Source: Pseudaeromonas paramecii (GTDB lineage: Bacteria; Pseudomonadota; Gammaproteobacteria; Enterobacterales; Aeromonadaceae). From it: DNA of 64,000 nt. The first letter of the stretch is position 1. Every line of letters starts with the position of its first letter. Positions 53,771-63,562 of the stretch are shown in pieces. The stretch lies in assembly GCF_039540575.1 (NCBI RefSeq), contig NZ_BAABFC010000004.1:11810-75809 (forward strand), given 5' to 3'. The translations under genes were made by a program, and so were the position numbers. The notes below the pieces were generated by a model that worked only from the letters and a program-made list of their open reading frames with translations, ran no database searches and was not told the origin of the DNA.

Positions 53771-55084
53771 ATGCTGGCCCACACCCCCTTGCTGTTGCAG
53801 CTCGACACCCTGTCCGCCGATCCCCGTACCGGCTTCCTGCGTTTGCGTCATCCGGTCGACGTTACCTCTCTGCCCGGCTGGCTCAAGGGCCAGACCCAGT
53901 ATCCGCAGATCTACTGGCACGCCCGGGAGCGGGATCGGGAGTTTGCCTGCCTCGGCAGCCTCCAGGAGATCCGGGATCCCGCCGCGCTGGCGGCGCTCTC
54001 CGGCCAGGCCAAACCCGAGGGCGGCAGCTGGCCGCGCTACTACGGCGGCCTGGCCTTCGACCCGGACCATGCCCACTGGCCCGAGTTCGGCCCCTGCCGC
54101 TTCGTGCTGCCGCGCATCGAACTCATCCGCCAGGGCAATCACACCGAGCTGGTGTGCAACCTCTGGCTCACCGACGACAACCGGGAGGCCGAGATGGCGG
54201 CGGCCCGGGAGGCCCTGAACGCCCTGCAACCGGCCCTGGCCACCGCGCCCCTGCCACCCCAGCCCCTGACCCGGCAGGACAGCCCGGACTTGCCCCGCTG
54301 GCGGCAGATGGTGGAGGCCGTGCTGGCGCCCGACTCCCTGTCCCGCATCCCCAAGGTGGTGCTCTCCCGGCAGAGCCGGTTGGCCCTGGCACAGGCCTAC
54401 GATCCCTGGGATCTCATTGCCGCCTGGCAGCCGCTCTCCCTCAACTGTTTTCACTTCGTGTTCCGCTTCAGCCCGGAGCAGAGCTTCCTGGCCTGCTCGC
54501 CGGAGCGGCTCTATCGCCGCCAGGAACGGGCACTGGCCACCGAGGCCCTGGCCGGCACCATAGTGCGCTGCGGCGATGCCCAGCGGGACGCCGAGCTGGC
54601 GGCCCAGCTGCTGGCGGACAACAAGAATCGGCTGGAGAACCGTCTGGTCCATGCGGACATCCTCACCCGATTGGAAGGGCTGGCAGATACCGCCGAGCTC
54701 TCCGAGCCCCAGATCCTCTCCCTGCGCCGGGTGCAGCACCTCAAACGGGAGATCCAGGCCCATCTGCACCCCGGTGTCACCGACGCCCAACTGCTGGCCG
54801 CCCTGCACCCCACCCCGGCGGTGGGCGGCTGCCCACGGCGCAAGTCCAAGGCCCTGATCCACGCCCTGGAGCCCCAGGAGCGGGGCTGGTATGCCGGTGC
54901 CTGCGGCCTGATCAGCGAGGATGTGGCGGAATTTGCCGTGGCCATCCGCTGCGGCCGGCTGGCGCCCGACAGCCTGACCCTGTTTGCCGGTGCCGGCATC
55001 GTCGAGGGCTCCGAGCCCGACGCCGAATGGCAGGAGCTGGATGACAAGCTGGCCACCCTGCTGGGGGCTCTGACCCATGAATGA
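53771..55084 (+). CDS. menF: Isochorismate synthase MenF
   Basis: 437 residues from MLAHTPLLLQLDT at 53771. Chorismate-binding C-terminal domain: KVVLSRQSRLAL, ACSPERLYRRQE, ALAGTIVRCGD, HPTPAVGGCPR and GWYAGACGLI. Converts chorismate to isochorismate, the first step to menaquinone. The upstream extension of the frame is not family-like. First gene of menFDHBCE. Confidence 0.94.
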   Translation: MLAHTPLLLQLDTLSADPRTGFLRLRHPVDVTSLPGWLKGQTQYPQIYWHARERDREFACLGSLQEIRDPAALAALSGQAKPEGGSWPRYYGGLAFDPDHAHWPEFGPCRFVLPRIELIRQGNHTELVCNLWLTDDNREAEMAAAREALNALQPALATAPLPPQPLTRQDSPDLPRWRQMVEAVLAPDSLSRIPKVVLSRQSRLALAQAYDPWDLIAAWQPLSLNCFHFVFRFSPEQSFLACSPERLYRRQERALATEALAGTIVRCGDAQRDAELAAQLLADNKNRLENRLVHADILTRLEGLADTAELSEPQILSLRRVQHLKREIQAHLHPGVTDAQLLAALHPTPAVGGCPRRKSKALIHALEPQERGWYAGACGLISEDVAEFAVAIRCGRLAPDSLTLFAGAGIVEGSEPDAEWQELDDKLATLLGALTHE

Positions 55085-55106
55085 GAGCTCTGCCCCATGA
55101 ATGAGG
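55067..55106 (+). repeat. 20-bp tandem duplication spanning the menF stop and menD start
   Basis: Two adjoining copies of GCTCTG-MCCCATGAATGAG-R (18 of 20 identical). Copy 1 holds the menF stop; copy 2 supplies the ATG at 55097 used here as the menD start. Confidence 0.7.
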
Positions 55107-56848
55107 GCCTTGATCCCATGAGCGGCCACCCCCGAGCCCTGACCCAGGCCAGCCAGATCAACGCCCTGTGGGCCCATCTGCTGCTGGACGAGCTGTGCCG
55201 ACTGGGGGTGCGTCATCTGTGCATCGCCCCAGGCTCCCGCAGTGCCCCCCTCACCCTGGCGGCCGCCGAGCAGCCCGGCCTGCAATGCCACACCCACTTT
55301 GACGAGCGCGGCCTGGGCTTCTTCGCCCTGGGGCTGGCCCAGGGGCTAAACGCCCCCGTGGCCCTGCTCTGTACCTCGGGTACGGCGGTGGCCAACCTCT
55401 ATCCGGCGGTGGTGGAGGCCAGGCAGAGCGGCGTGCCCCTGTGGATCCTGAGCGCCGACCGGCCGCAGGAGCTCATCGACGTGGGGGCCAACCAGGCCAT
55501 CCCCCAGGCGGGGATCTTCGCCCACTACCCCGTCTATCAGCAGGATCTGCCGGCCCCCAGCTTGGCCATCTCGCCGCGCTTTTTGCTGGCCAGCCTGGAC
55601 GAGGCGGCCCGCCAACAGGCCCTGACCCCGGGTCCGGTGCACCTCAACTGCCGCTTCCCTGAGCCACTCTATCCCCAGGCGGAGATCCCCGACTGGCAGG
55701 ACTACCTGGCCCCCCTGGGGAGCTGGCTGGACGACACCGCCCCCTGGCAGCGCACCGCCCGGCCACAGCCGGATCTGGGTGCCCCGGACTGGCCGGCGTT
55801 TTGCCGCGAGCCGGGGCTGATCGTCGCCGGGCGGCTGACCGACCCTGAGGAGGCCGAGGCCATTCGCGCCTTGGCCCGCCGCCTGGGCTGGCCGCTGCTG
55901 GCGGATATCCAGTCCCAGCTGCGCTTCGCCCCCGAGGCGCTGCCGCTGTACGATCTGGCCCTGCACCATGAGGGCGTCCAGGCCGCCCTGGGCCAGGCCA
56001 GGGTGCTGCTGCAGTTGGGCGGCCGGCTCGTCTCCAAGCGGCTGAGCCAGTTCATCGCCCGCCAGCCCTGGCAACAGGCCTGGCTCATCGACCGGCACGG
56101 CGCCCGGCTCGACGAGAACGGCCCCTTCCGGCTGCGCCTGCAGGCCCCCGTCGGCGCCTGGTGTCAGGCCCGGCTGAGGGAGACGCCCGAGCAGGCACCC
56201 TGGCTGGATCTCGCCGAGCCGCTGGCTCGCCTTAGCCAGGGCCTTAATGCACAGCTGAACCAGCTGAGCGAGGCGGCCCTGTGTCGCCAATTGCCTCGGG
56301 TGCTGCGCGGCCATCTGCTGCTGGGCAACAGCCTGCCCATCCGCCTGCTGGACAGCCTGGCCGAAACAGGTGCAGGGCCGAGCCGGGTGCTGAGCAACCG
56401 CGGCGCCTCGGGCATCGATGGCCTGATTGCCACCGCCGCCGGCTGGGCCCACAGCCGTCCCGGCGAGCCCACCACCTTGCTGTTGGGGGACACCTCGGCG
56501 CTGCACGATCTCAACAGCCTGGCGCTGCTGCGGGATCTCCCCGGCCCCGTGGTGGTGCTGCTCATCAACAACGACGGCGGCAGCATCTTCCACCTGCTGC
56601 CGGTGCCGGAGGCCGCCAAGGCGCCCCTCTATCGCCTGCCCCATGGCCTGGACTTTGCCCAGGCCGCCGGCCAGTTTGGCCTGCACTATCAGGCGCCAGA
56701 CAGCCTGGATGGGGCACTGGCGGCCTACCGCCAGGCCCTGGACGGAGGCCAGCATCTGATCGAGATCCGGGTGCCTCACGACGAGGTGGCCAACCAGCTC
56801 AACGACCTCAAAGCCTGGATACAGGCCCAGGAGTGGCCCCTTGGCTGA
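55097..56848 (+). CDS. menD: MenD, SEPHCHC synthase (ThDP enzyme)
   Basis: 583 residues. HLCIAPGSRSAPLTLAAAEQ, LLCTSGTAVANLYPAVVEA and SNRGASGIDGLIATAAG are the ThDP-enzyme signatures; the GDTSALHDLNSLALL segment binds Mg-ThDP. Adds 2-oxoglutarate to isochorismate. The start could be the ATG at 55118, seven codons later; the region contains a tandem duplication. Overlaps menH by eight bases. Confidence 0.95.
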   Translation: MNEGLDPMSGHPRALTQASQINALWAHLLLDELCRLGVRHLCIAPGSRSAPLTLAAAEQPGLQCHTHFDERGLGFFALGLAQGLNAPVALLCTSGTAVANLYPAVVEARQSGVPLWILSADRPQELIDVGANQAIPQAGIFAHYPVYQQDLPAPSLAISPRFLLASLDEAARQQALTPGPVHLNCRFPEPLYPQAEIPDWQDYLAPLGSWLDDTAPWQRTARPQPDLGAPDWPAFCREPGLIVAGRLTDPEEAEAIRALARRLGWPLLADIQSQLRFAPEALPLYDLALHHEGVQAALGQARVLLQLGGRLVSKRLSQFIARQPWQQAWLIDRHGARLDENGPFRLRLQAPVGAWCQARLRETPEQAPWLDLAEPLARLSQGLNAQLNQLSEAALCRQLPRVLRGHLLLGNSLPIRLLDSLAETGAGPSRVLSNRGASGIDGLIATAAGWAHSRPGEPTTLLLGDTSALHDLNSLALLRDLPGPVVVLLINNDGGSIFHLLPVPEAAKAPLYRLPHGLDFAQAAGQFGLHYQAPDSLDGALAAYRQALDGGQHLIEIRVPHDEVANQLNDLKAWIQAQEWPLG

Positions 56849-57599
56849 GCTGGTGCTGCTCCACGGCCTGCTGGGGGACCGCCACGACTGGCAACCGCTG
56901 CTGGCGTGCCTGCCCGGGGTGGACGCCCTGGCGCTGGACCTGCCCGGCCACGGCCGGGAGTCCGCCCGTCCCCTGCGCCGTCTGGCGGACTTCCCGGCCT
57001 GGCTGAGCGCCCGGCTGCAGGCCGAAGGCATACGCCGCTACCATCTGCTGGGCTATTCCCTGGGTGGCCGCCTGGCCCTCTATCATGCCGCCGGCGGCGC
57101 CCCCGGCCTGCAGAGTCTCATCCTGGAAGGCGCCCATCCTGGACTGGTGAGCCAGGCCGAGCGACGGGAGCGGACCAGACAGGACGCGCGCTGGGCCCGC
57201 CGCTTCTACCGCGAACCCCTGGAGACGGTGCTGGCAGACTGGTACCACCAGCCGGTGTTTGCCGAGCTGAGCGCTGCTGATCGCATCCAACTGATAGCGG
57301 CCCGCCGGCAGAATGACGGCCGGAGGCTGGCCCGCACCTATTGCGCCACCAGCCTGGCCCGCCAGCCGGATCTGGCCCCTTGGCTGGCCAGAACCCGCCT
57401 GCCCCTGGCCTACCTGTATGGCCAGCAGGACGGCAAGTTTGCCGCCATCGCCACCCGGCTGGCCGCCATGCAGCCGCAGCTGAGCCGGCAGGCGGTGCCG
57501 GATGCCGGCCACAACGCCCATCGTGACAACCCAGAATTTGTCGCCCGCTGGCTACAGCACTGGCTGGCGGGCCAGCCGATTTCATCACCCACTTTGTAG
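56841..57599 (+). CDS. menH: SHCHC synthase MenH
   Basis: 252 residues from a TTG start at 56841 with AGGAG eight bases upstream; no ATG is available in frame. Alpha/beta-hydrolase: VLLHGLLGDRHDW, nucleophile Ser in LLGYSLGGRLAL, and His in PDAGHNAHRDNP. Eliminates pyruvate from SEPHCHC. Starts inside menD. Confidence 0.93.
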   Translation: MAELVLLHGLLGDRHDWQPLLACLPGVDALALDLPGHGRESARPLRRLADFPAWLSARLQAEGIRRYHLLGYSLGGRLALYHAAGGAPGLQSLILEGAHPGLVSQAERRERTRQDARWARRFYREPLETVLADWYHQPVFAELSAADRIQLIAARRQNDGRRLARTYCATSLARQPDLAPWLARTRLPLAYLYGQQDGKFAAIATRLAAMQPQLSRQAVPDAGHNAHRDNPEFVARWLQHWLAGQPISSPTL

Positions 57600-57608
57600 A
57601 GAGAGCCC

Positions 57609-58463
57609 ATGCGCCCACAAGAACCCGACTGGTACGCCCCCTATCACTGGCATGACTGCAGCGGCGACTTCACCGACATCCTCTATCACAAGAGCGAGGA
57701 GGGCATCGCCAAGATCACCATCAACCGGCCCCAGGTGCGCAACGCCTTCCGTCCTCGTACCGTGCAGGAGATGATCCAGGCGCTGTCCGACGCCCGCTTC
57801 GATGCCGGCATCGGCACCATCATTCTCACCGGCGCCGGCGACCAGGCCTTCTGTGCCGGTGGCGATCAGAAGGTGCGGGGGGATTACGGCGGCTATCAGG
57901 ATGAGGAGGGCACCCATCACCTCAACGTGCTGGACTTCCAGCGCCAGATCCGCACCTGCCCCAAGCCGGTGGTGGCCATGGTGGCGGGCTACGCCATCGG
58001 TGGCGGCCATGTGCTGCACATGCTCTGTGATCTCACCATCGCCGCCGAGAACGCCCGCTTCGGCCAGACCGGCCCCAAGGTCGGCTCGTTTGACGGTGGC
58101 TGGGGCGCCTCCTACATGGCCCGCATCGTGGGGCAGAAGAAGGCCCGGGAGATCTGGTTCCTCTGCCGCCAGTACGACGCCGCCGAGGCGCTGGAGATGG
58201 GCCTGGTCAACACTGTGGTGCCCCTGGCGGATCTGGAGAAGGAGACGGTGCGCTGGTGCCGGGAGATGCTGCAGCACAGCCCCATGGCCCTGCGCTGCCT
58301 GAAGGCGGCCATGAACGCCGACTGCGACGGCCAGGCCGGCTTGCAGGAACTGGCTGGCAATGCCACCATGCTGTTCTATATGACAGAAGAGGGCCAGGAA
58401 GGCCGCAACGCCTTTAACCAGAAGCGGCAGCCTGATTTTTCCAAATTCAAACGGAATCCATGA
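57609..58463 (+). CDS. menB: 1,4-dihydroxy-2-naphthoyl-CoA synthase MenB
   Basis: 284 residues of the crotonase fold: AFCAGGDQKVRGDYGGY, VAGYAIGGGHVLHMLCDLTI and GSFDGGWGASYMAR carry the oxyanion hole and the bicarbonate/Asp site. Cyclises o-succinylbenzoyl-CoA. Overlaps menC by four bases. Confidence 0.96.
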   Translation: MRPQEPDWYAPYHWHDCSGDFTDILYHKSEEGIAKITINRPQVRNAFRPRTVQEMIQALSDARFDAGIGTIILTGAGDQAFCAGGDQKVRGDYGGYQDEEGTHHLNVLDFQRQIRTCPKPVVAMVAGYAIGGGHVLHMLCDLTIAAENARFGQTGPKVGSFDGGWGASYMARIVGQKKAREIWFLCRQYDAAEALEMGLVNTVVPLADLEKETVRWCREMLQHSPMALRCLKAAMNADCDGQAGLQELAGNATMLFYMTEEGQEGRNAFNQKRQPDFSKFKRNP

Positions 58464-59392
58464 TGGACGCGACCCTGTACCGCTATCGTCTGCCTTTTGG
58501 TCAACCCCTGGTGTTTCGCGGTCGGGTGATGCCCGAGCGCGAGGGGCTCTTGCTGCGCATCGGGGACAGCTGGGGGGAAATCGCTCCCCTGCCGGGTCTG
58601 TCCAGGGAGACGCTGGACGAGGCGCAGGAGGAGGCCATCCTCTGCCTGAAGAGCCGCAAACAGGGTCGCAATCTGGCACCGCAACTGCCTTCGGTGCAGT
58701 TTGGTTTCGACTGCGCCCAGCGCAACTGGCCCAAACAGATGCACGCCCCCCACTCCCCCTATCTGCTGCTGTTGGGCAGCCCGGACGAGATCATCTGGGG
58801 CTGGCGGGAGTGGCTCTACGAATACCCCAGCAAGGCCAAGCTCAAGGTGGCCCGCTACGCCATGCGCGACGAGATCGCCATGATCCGCGAACTGTGTAGC
58901 CTCGCCCCCAAACTCAAGCTCATTCTCGACGCCAATCAGGGCTGGACCCGGGAGGAGGCCTGGACCTTCATGAGCCACCTCAACCCCGCCAACCTGGAGT
59001 ATGTGGAGGATCCCTGTGCCCGCTTCGAGGACGTCAAGGCGGTGGCGGGCCACACCGGCATACCGGTGGCGCTGGATGAGCTGCTGAGTACGGACGCCAA
59101 CTGGGAGAACTTTCCCCAGCTCAAGGCCCTGATCATCAAGCCCACCCTGATCGGCAGCCTGGCCAAGTGTCAGGCCATGGTGGAGAAAGCCCGGGAGCTG
59201 GGGCTCAAGGTGATACTCTCCTCCTGCTATGAATCCCAGCTGGGCAACCGGCTGCTGGCCCAGCTCAGCAGCGAGTGGGCGCCGGAGCAGGCGCCGGGCC
59301 TGGACACCCTGCGCTACTTCGCCGGCTCCCTGCTCACCCCCGAGACCCAGCAGGTGGACATGAGCCAGCTGGAGCGAGTCTGGCCGGCGTGA
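58460..59392 (+). CDS. menC: o-Succinylbenzoate synthase MenC
   Basis: 310 residues of the enolase superfamily: KLKVARYAM (catalytic Lys), LILDANQGW (Asp), YVEDPCARFE (Glu), ALDELLS (Asp) and LIIKPTLIGSL (Lys). Dehydrates SHCHC to o-succinylbenzoate. Two adjacent ATGs (58460, 58463) are both possible. Stop overlaps the menE GTG. Confidence 0.94.
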   Translation: MMDATLYRYRLPFGQPLVFRGRVMPEREGLLLRIGDSWGEIAPLPGLSRETLDEAQEEAILCLKSRKQGRNLAPQLPSVQFGFDCAQRNWPKQMHAPHSPYLLLLGSPDEIIWGWREWLYEYPSKAKLKVARYAMRDEIAMIRELCSLAPKLKLILDANQGWTREEAWTFMSHLNPANLEYVEDPCARFEDVKAVAGHTGIPVALDELLSTDANWENFPQLKALIIKPTLIGSLAKCQAMVEKARELGLKVILSSCYESQLGNRLLAQLSSEWAPEQAPGLDTLRYFAGSLLTPETQQVDMSQLERVWPA

Positions 59393-60786
59393 TCTGCCCG
59401 ATCCGCCAGCACGCCAGCCAGCACCCGGAACAGCCCGCCCTCTATCTGGACGGTCAGCCCGTCAGCTATGGCGAGCTGGATCAGCGGCTCAATGCCCTGG
59501 GCCAGCAGCTCGACGCAGCCGGCCTGTTGGCCGGTGATGCCCTGGGGCTGATTGCCCGTAACGGTCTGCCTACCTTACTGCTCATCTGGGCCGCCCTGCG
59601 CCGGCAGCTCATCCTCTGCCCCCTCAACCCGGCCCTGCCGGAGGCCAGCCAACAGACCTGGTGCCAGCGATTGGCCATCCAGGCCCTGTGGCGGGAAGCC
59701 GGCCCCTTGGCCGGCCACTGGCAGAACCTCACCCCAAACTGGCAAGCCAGGTCACCCCAGGGGGCCGCCCGGCTCGATCCCGCTGCCCTGTGCAACAAGC
59801 TGCTCACCTCCGGCAGTAGCGGTCAGGCCAAGGTGGTGGTCCATCGCCTGGCCCAGCACCTGGCCAACGCCCAGGGCAGCCGCCAACAGATCCCCCTCAC
59901 TCGAGGCGATGGCTGGCTGCTCTCCCTGCCCCTGTATCACGTGGGGGGCTTTGCCATCCCGCTGCGCTGCTTTGCCGCCGGCGCCACCCTGGTACTGCCC
60001 GATGCCAAGCTGCCCCTCAAGGATCAGCTCAGGCGGGATCCCATCAGCCACCTCTCGCTGGTACCCACTCAGCTGTGGCGCCTGCTCGCAGCGCCGGACT
60101 TTCGGCTGAGCCAGACCCGGCTGCGAGTCCTGTTGCTGGGCGGCGCCCCCATTCCCCAGGCCCTGGTGGCCGCCTGCCAGGCTCAGGGGCTCTCCCCCCT
60201 GGTGAGCTACGGCCTCTCCGAGATGGGTTCCCAGGTCTGCACCCGGGTCTGCGGCAGCGACAGCCAGGTGGTAGGCCGTCCCCTGCCCGGCCGCGAGGTC
60301 TGTCTGCAGGCGGGCGAGATCTGCGTGCGCGGTGAGACCCTGTTTGCCGGCTATGAGACGGAGGATGGGCTGGCTCTGCCGCTGGATCCCGCCGGTTGGT
60401 TCCACACCCGGGACAAGGGCGAGTGGACGGTGGATGGCGAGCTGAAGGTCTGCGGCCGGCTGGATAACCAGTTCGTCTGCGGCGGCGAGAACATCCAGCC
60501 CGAACAGATTGAGGCCGCCTTGCTTGAACACCCCGATGTGGCCCAGGCCCTGGTGGTGCCCTTGGCGGATGCCCAGTGGGGACACAGGCCGGTGGCCTTC
60601 ATCCAATGGCACTCCGGCGCCGCCGTCGACGATCTGGAAGCCTGGTTGCGCCAGCGGTTACCCGGCTACCTGGTGCCCCGTCACTGGCTGGCCTGGCCCG
60701 CCCAAGAGGACGGACTCAAACCAAGCCGACGCGAGTTCGCCGCCCTGGCTGCCCGGCAGCTGGCCGCACCAGCGCAGGGCGCGTGA
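59389..60786 (+). CDS. menE: o-Succinylbenzoate-CoA ligase MenE
   Basis: 465 residues from a GTG at 59389 overlapping the menC stop (GTGA). Adenylate-forming enzyme: the P-loop LLTSGSSGQAKVVVH, LPLYHVGGFAIPLRCF, SYGLSEMGSQVCTR, FHTRDKGEWT and CGRLDNQFVCGGENIQPEQ, each shown in part. Activates OSB to OSB-CoA for MenB. Last gene of the men operon. Confidence 0.94.
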   Translation: MICPIRQHASQHPEQPALYLDGQPVSYGELDQRLNALGQQLDAAGLLAGDALGLIARNGLPTLLLIWAALRRQLILCPLNPALPEASQQTWCQRLAIQALWREAGPLAGHWQNLTPNWQARSPQGAARLDPAALCNKLLTSGSSGQAKVVVHRLAQHLANAQGSRQQIPLTRGDGWLLSLPLYHVGGFAIPLRCFAAGATLVLPDAKLPLKDQLRRDPISHLSLVPTQLWRLLAAPDFRLSQTRLRVLLLGGAPIPQALVAACQAQGLSPLVSYGLSEMGSQVCTRVCGSDSQVVGRPLPGREVCLQAGEICVRGETLFAGYETEDGLALPLDPAGWFHTRDKGEWTVDGELKVCGRLDNQFVCGGENIQPEQIEAALLEHPDVAQALVVPLADAQWGHRPVAFIQWHSGAAVDDLEAWLRQRLPGYLVPRHWLAWPAQEDGLKPSRREFAALAARQLAAPAQGA

Positions 60787-60848
60787 GCCTTGGTTTTGCC
60801 GACACAAGTCCGTATAGTCCCTCCTGTTTCTTAATCAGGTGACCCCGC

Positions 60849-62900
60849 ATGTTCCAAGACAATCCGTTGCTGGCGCAGCTCAAACAACAGCTGCGCGAAA
60901 ATCTGCCCAAGAAGGAAGGGGTCGTCCGTGCCTCCGACCGGGGCTTTGGCTTCCTCGAGACCGATAACCGGGAGAGCTACTTCATCCCGCCCATGCAGAT
61001 GAAGAAGGTGATGCACGGCGATCGCATCAGCGCCGTGATCCGCACCGAGAAGGAAAAGGAACAGGCGGAACCCGATGCCCTGATCACCCCGTTTCTGAGC
61101 CGCTTCGTCGGCCGCATCAAGCTGATCAAGGATCGGCTGAACGTGGTGCCGGATCATCCGGTACTCAAGGAGATGATCCGCGCCCGCGCCATCAAGGGCC
61201 TGGACGAGAAACAGTTCCAGGAAGGCGACTGGGTGGTGGCCAGGCTCAAGCGCCACGCCATGACCGATGGCAATCATGCCGCCGAGATCAGCGAGCTCAT
61301 CTGCCGTGGCGAGGATCCGGAAGCCCCCTGGTGGGTGGTGCTGCGCCGCCATGATCTGGCCCGTCAGGCCCCCGACGAGGAGCAGACCTGGTCCTATCAC
61401 GAGGAAGGCCTGAGCCGGGAAGATCTCACCGCCCTGCCCTTCGTCACCATAGACGGTGCCTCTACCAAGGACATGGATGACGCCCTTTATGCCGAGCCCG
61501 CCGGGGATGGCTGGAAGCTGTGGGTGGCCATCGCCGATCCCACCGCCTACCTGGAGCCGGGCAGCCCGCTGGATCTGGAAGCCGCCAAGCGCGCCTTCAC
61601 CGTCTACCTGCCGGGCCGCAACATCCCCATGATACCCCGCACCCTGAGCGATGAGCTGTGCTCCCTCAAGGAAGGCGAGGAGCGCCCCGTGCTGTGCTGC
61701 CAGCTGGACATAGCCGCCGACGGTGCCCTGGGCCAGTTCCGCTTCTTTGCCGCCAACATCCGCTCCCAGGGCCGCCTGATCTACGACGAGGTCTCCGACT
61801 ACCTGGAACTGGGCCAAAGCGCCAGCTTCACCCCCAACGAGGTGATTGCCGGCCAGCTCAAGCTGCTGCAGGGCATCACCCTGGCCCGCCAGGCCTGGCG
61901 CACCGAGCATGCCCTCATGTTCAAGGACAGACCGGACTACGCCTTCGAGCTGAATGAGGCCGGCGAGGTGGTGGCCATTCACGTGGAACCCCGCCGTCTG
62001 GCCAACCGCATGGTGGAAGAGGCCATGATCGCCGCCAACATCTGTGCCGGCCAGTTCCTCACTCAGACCCCGGGCTATGGCATCTTCAACGTGCACCCGG
62101 GCTTCGACGACGAGAAGCTGGGTGGCGCCATGGAGTTGCTGGCCCTACACAACGCTCCCTGGCACGATGAGTCCATCAATACCCTGCCGGGCTTCTGCCA
62201 GCTGCGTCGATGGCTGGATGCCCAGCCGACCCCCTACCTGGACAGCCGCATCCGCCGCTTCCAGACCTACTCTGTGATGTCTGCCCTGCCCGGCCCCCAC
62301 TTCGGCCTGGGACTGCCGGCCTACGCCACCTGGACATCGCCCATCCGCAAGTACGGCGACATGGTAAACCATCGCATCATCAAGGCGCTGCTGGCCGGAA
62401 CCCAGGTTCCCCCTTGCCCGGAAGAGCCGCTGACCCAGACCCTGACCGATGCCCGTCGCCTCAACCGATTGGCGGAGCGCGACATCGCCGACTGGCTGTA
62501 TGTGCGCTTCCTGGCACCGGCCGTCACCAGTGGCCAGGTGTTCTCGGCTGAGATCATCGATATAGTGCGGGGTGGCATCAAGGTGCGCCTGCAGGACAAT
62601 GGCGCCGTGGCCTTCGTGCCCGCCGGCCAAATCTGTAGCGACAAGAAGCGGCTGGAATGCAGCTGGGACGATGGCCAGGTACGCCTGGATAAGCAGCCGC
62701 TGTTCGAGCTTGGCCAACAGGTTGAGGTGGTCCTCAAGGATGCCATCGAGGCGACCCGCTCCCTGGTGGCCACCCTGGCAGTCCCCGTGGACATCACCAC
62801 TCGTGAGGAGTCGGTGGCTGAGATGGAGCAAGAGCTGTTCGAAGCAGAAGCCTCAGCCCCGGCGGCCAGCACAGAGCCCTTGGTGGATGACGCGCCTTGA
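60849..62900 (+). CDS. rnb: Exoribonuclease II (RNase II)
   Basis: 683 residues. N-terminal cold-shock domains, a central RNB domain with catalytic Asp cluster in TIDGASTKDMDDAL and AIADPTAYLEPGS, YATWTSPIRKYGDMVNH, then a C-terminal S1 domain (about 555-640). Degrades single-stranded RNA 3' to 5'. Has a 62-bp gap after menE and its own terminator. Confidence 0.94.
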   Translation: MFQDNPLLAQLKQQLRENLPKKEGVVRASDRGFGFLETDNRESYFIPPMQMKKVMHGDRISAVIRTEKEKEQAEPDALITPFLSRFVGRIKLIKDRLNVVPDHPVLKEMIRARAIKGLDEKQFQEGDWVVARLKRHAMTDGNHAAEISELICRGEDPEAPWWVVLRRHDLARQAPDEEQTWSYHEEGLSREDLTALPFVTIDGASTKDMDDALYAEPAGDGWKLWVAIADPTAYLEPGSPLDLEAAKRAFTVYLPGRNIPMIPRTLSDELCSLKEGEERPVLCCQLDIAADGALGQFRFFAANIRSQGRLIYDEVSDYLELGQSASFTPNEVIAGQLKLLQGITLARQAWRTEHALMFKDRPDYAFELNEAGEVVAIHVEPRRLANRMVEEAMIAANICAGQFLTQTPGYGIFNVHPGFDDEKLGGAMELLALHNAPWHDESINTLPGFCQLRRWLDAQPTPYLDSRIRRFQTYSVMSALPGPHFGLGLPAYATWTSPIRKYGDMVNHRIIKALLAGTQVPPCPEEPLTQTLTDARRLNRLAERDIADWLYVRFLAPAVTSGQVFSAEIIDIVRGGIKVRLQDNGAVAFVPAGQICSDKKRLECSWDDGQVRLDKQPLFELGQQVEVVLKDAIEATRSLVATLAVPVDITTREESVAEMEQELFEAEASAPAASTEPLVDDAP

Positions 62901-62925
62901 GCCGGTCTCGCTAACCCCCATAACA

Positions 62926-62955
62926 GAAGGGCCTGCAATGCAGGCCCTTCTTTTT
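62926..62955 (+). terminator. rnb terminator
   Basis: GAAGGGCCTGC/GCAGGCCCTTC with AAT loop and five T. Confidence 0.9.
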
Positions 62956-62968
62956 CATCTGGATGAGA

Positions 62969-63253
62969 TTATTTGAACTCACACAGATAGGCGGTATCGC
63001 TGGCCACCTGCAGCTGGAAGCTGCTGTTGCCAGGTACGTCAAACTGCTGGCCGGCGGCGAAGGTCACCCACTCGGTCTGACCGGGCAGCAGCACGGTCAG
63101 CGCGCCGCGGATCACCACCATCAGCTCGGGAGCGCCCGTGTTGAAGGTGTATTCACCAGGCGCCATCACCCCTACGGTGGCACGGGCATCCGCGCCGTTG
63201 GCAAACCCGATGGACTTCACCTTACCGTCAAAATATTCGTTTACTTGCAGCAT
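62969..63253 (-). CDS. ppnP: Pyrimidine/purine nucleoside phosphorylase PpnP
   Basis: 94 residues from the second of two adjacent ATGs (63256 is the alternative). Cupin fold, close to E. coli PpnP/YaiE: VNEYFDGKVKSIGFANG, VGVMAPGEYTFNTGAPE and SSFQLQVASDTAYLCEF. Phosphorolysis of nucleosides. Single gene, convergent with rnb. Confidence 0.92.
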   Translation of the reverse strand: MLQVNEYFDGKVKSIGFANGADARATVGVMAPGEYTFNTGAPELMVVIRGALTVLLPGQTEWVTFAAGQQFDVPGNSSFQLQVASDTAYLCEFK

Positions 63254-63256
63254 CAT

Positions 63257-63562
63257 GCATCCTTGTCAGCGAGTACGGCAGCTACTTCTTCCCCGACAAA
63301 AGGGCGCCTGATCACAGTTTGATCAGGACAAAAGAAAGTAACACGACAGATTCATCTTTCGTTAAGAATCCAGGGGCGAGAATAGCCTTATCCAGCCGCA
63401 CGACTCAAGCCGCGCACAGTAAAAAAACCTGTCGCCGACTTAACAGTTTCGCAACATGCAAACGGTCTCAGCTGGAAAAAATCGACGGCAAGACTAGCCT
63501 TAAAGAGGCGCCAGTCGCCGGCAGACTCATCCCATCGCTGTTCCATTGTCGAGGTACCCTTG
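63257..63562. other. Intergenic, no gene seen
   Basis: Only short chance ORFs are present between ppnP and the small ORF at 63563. Confidence 0.5.
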
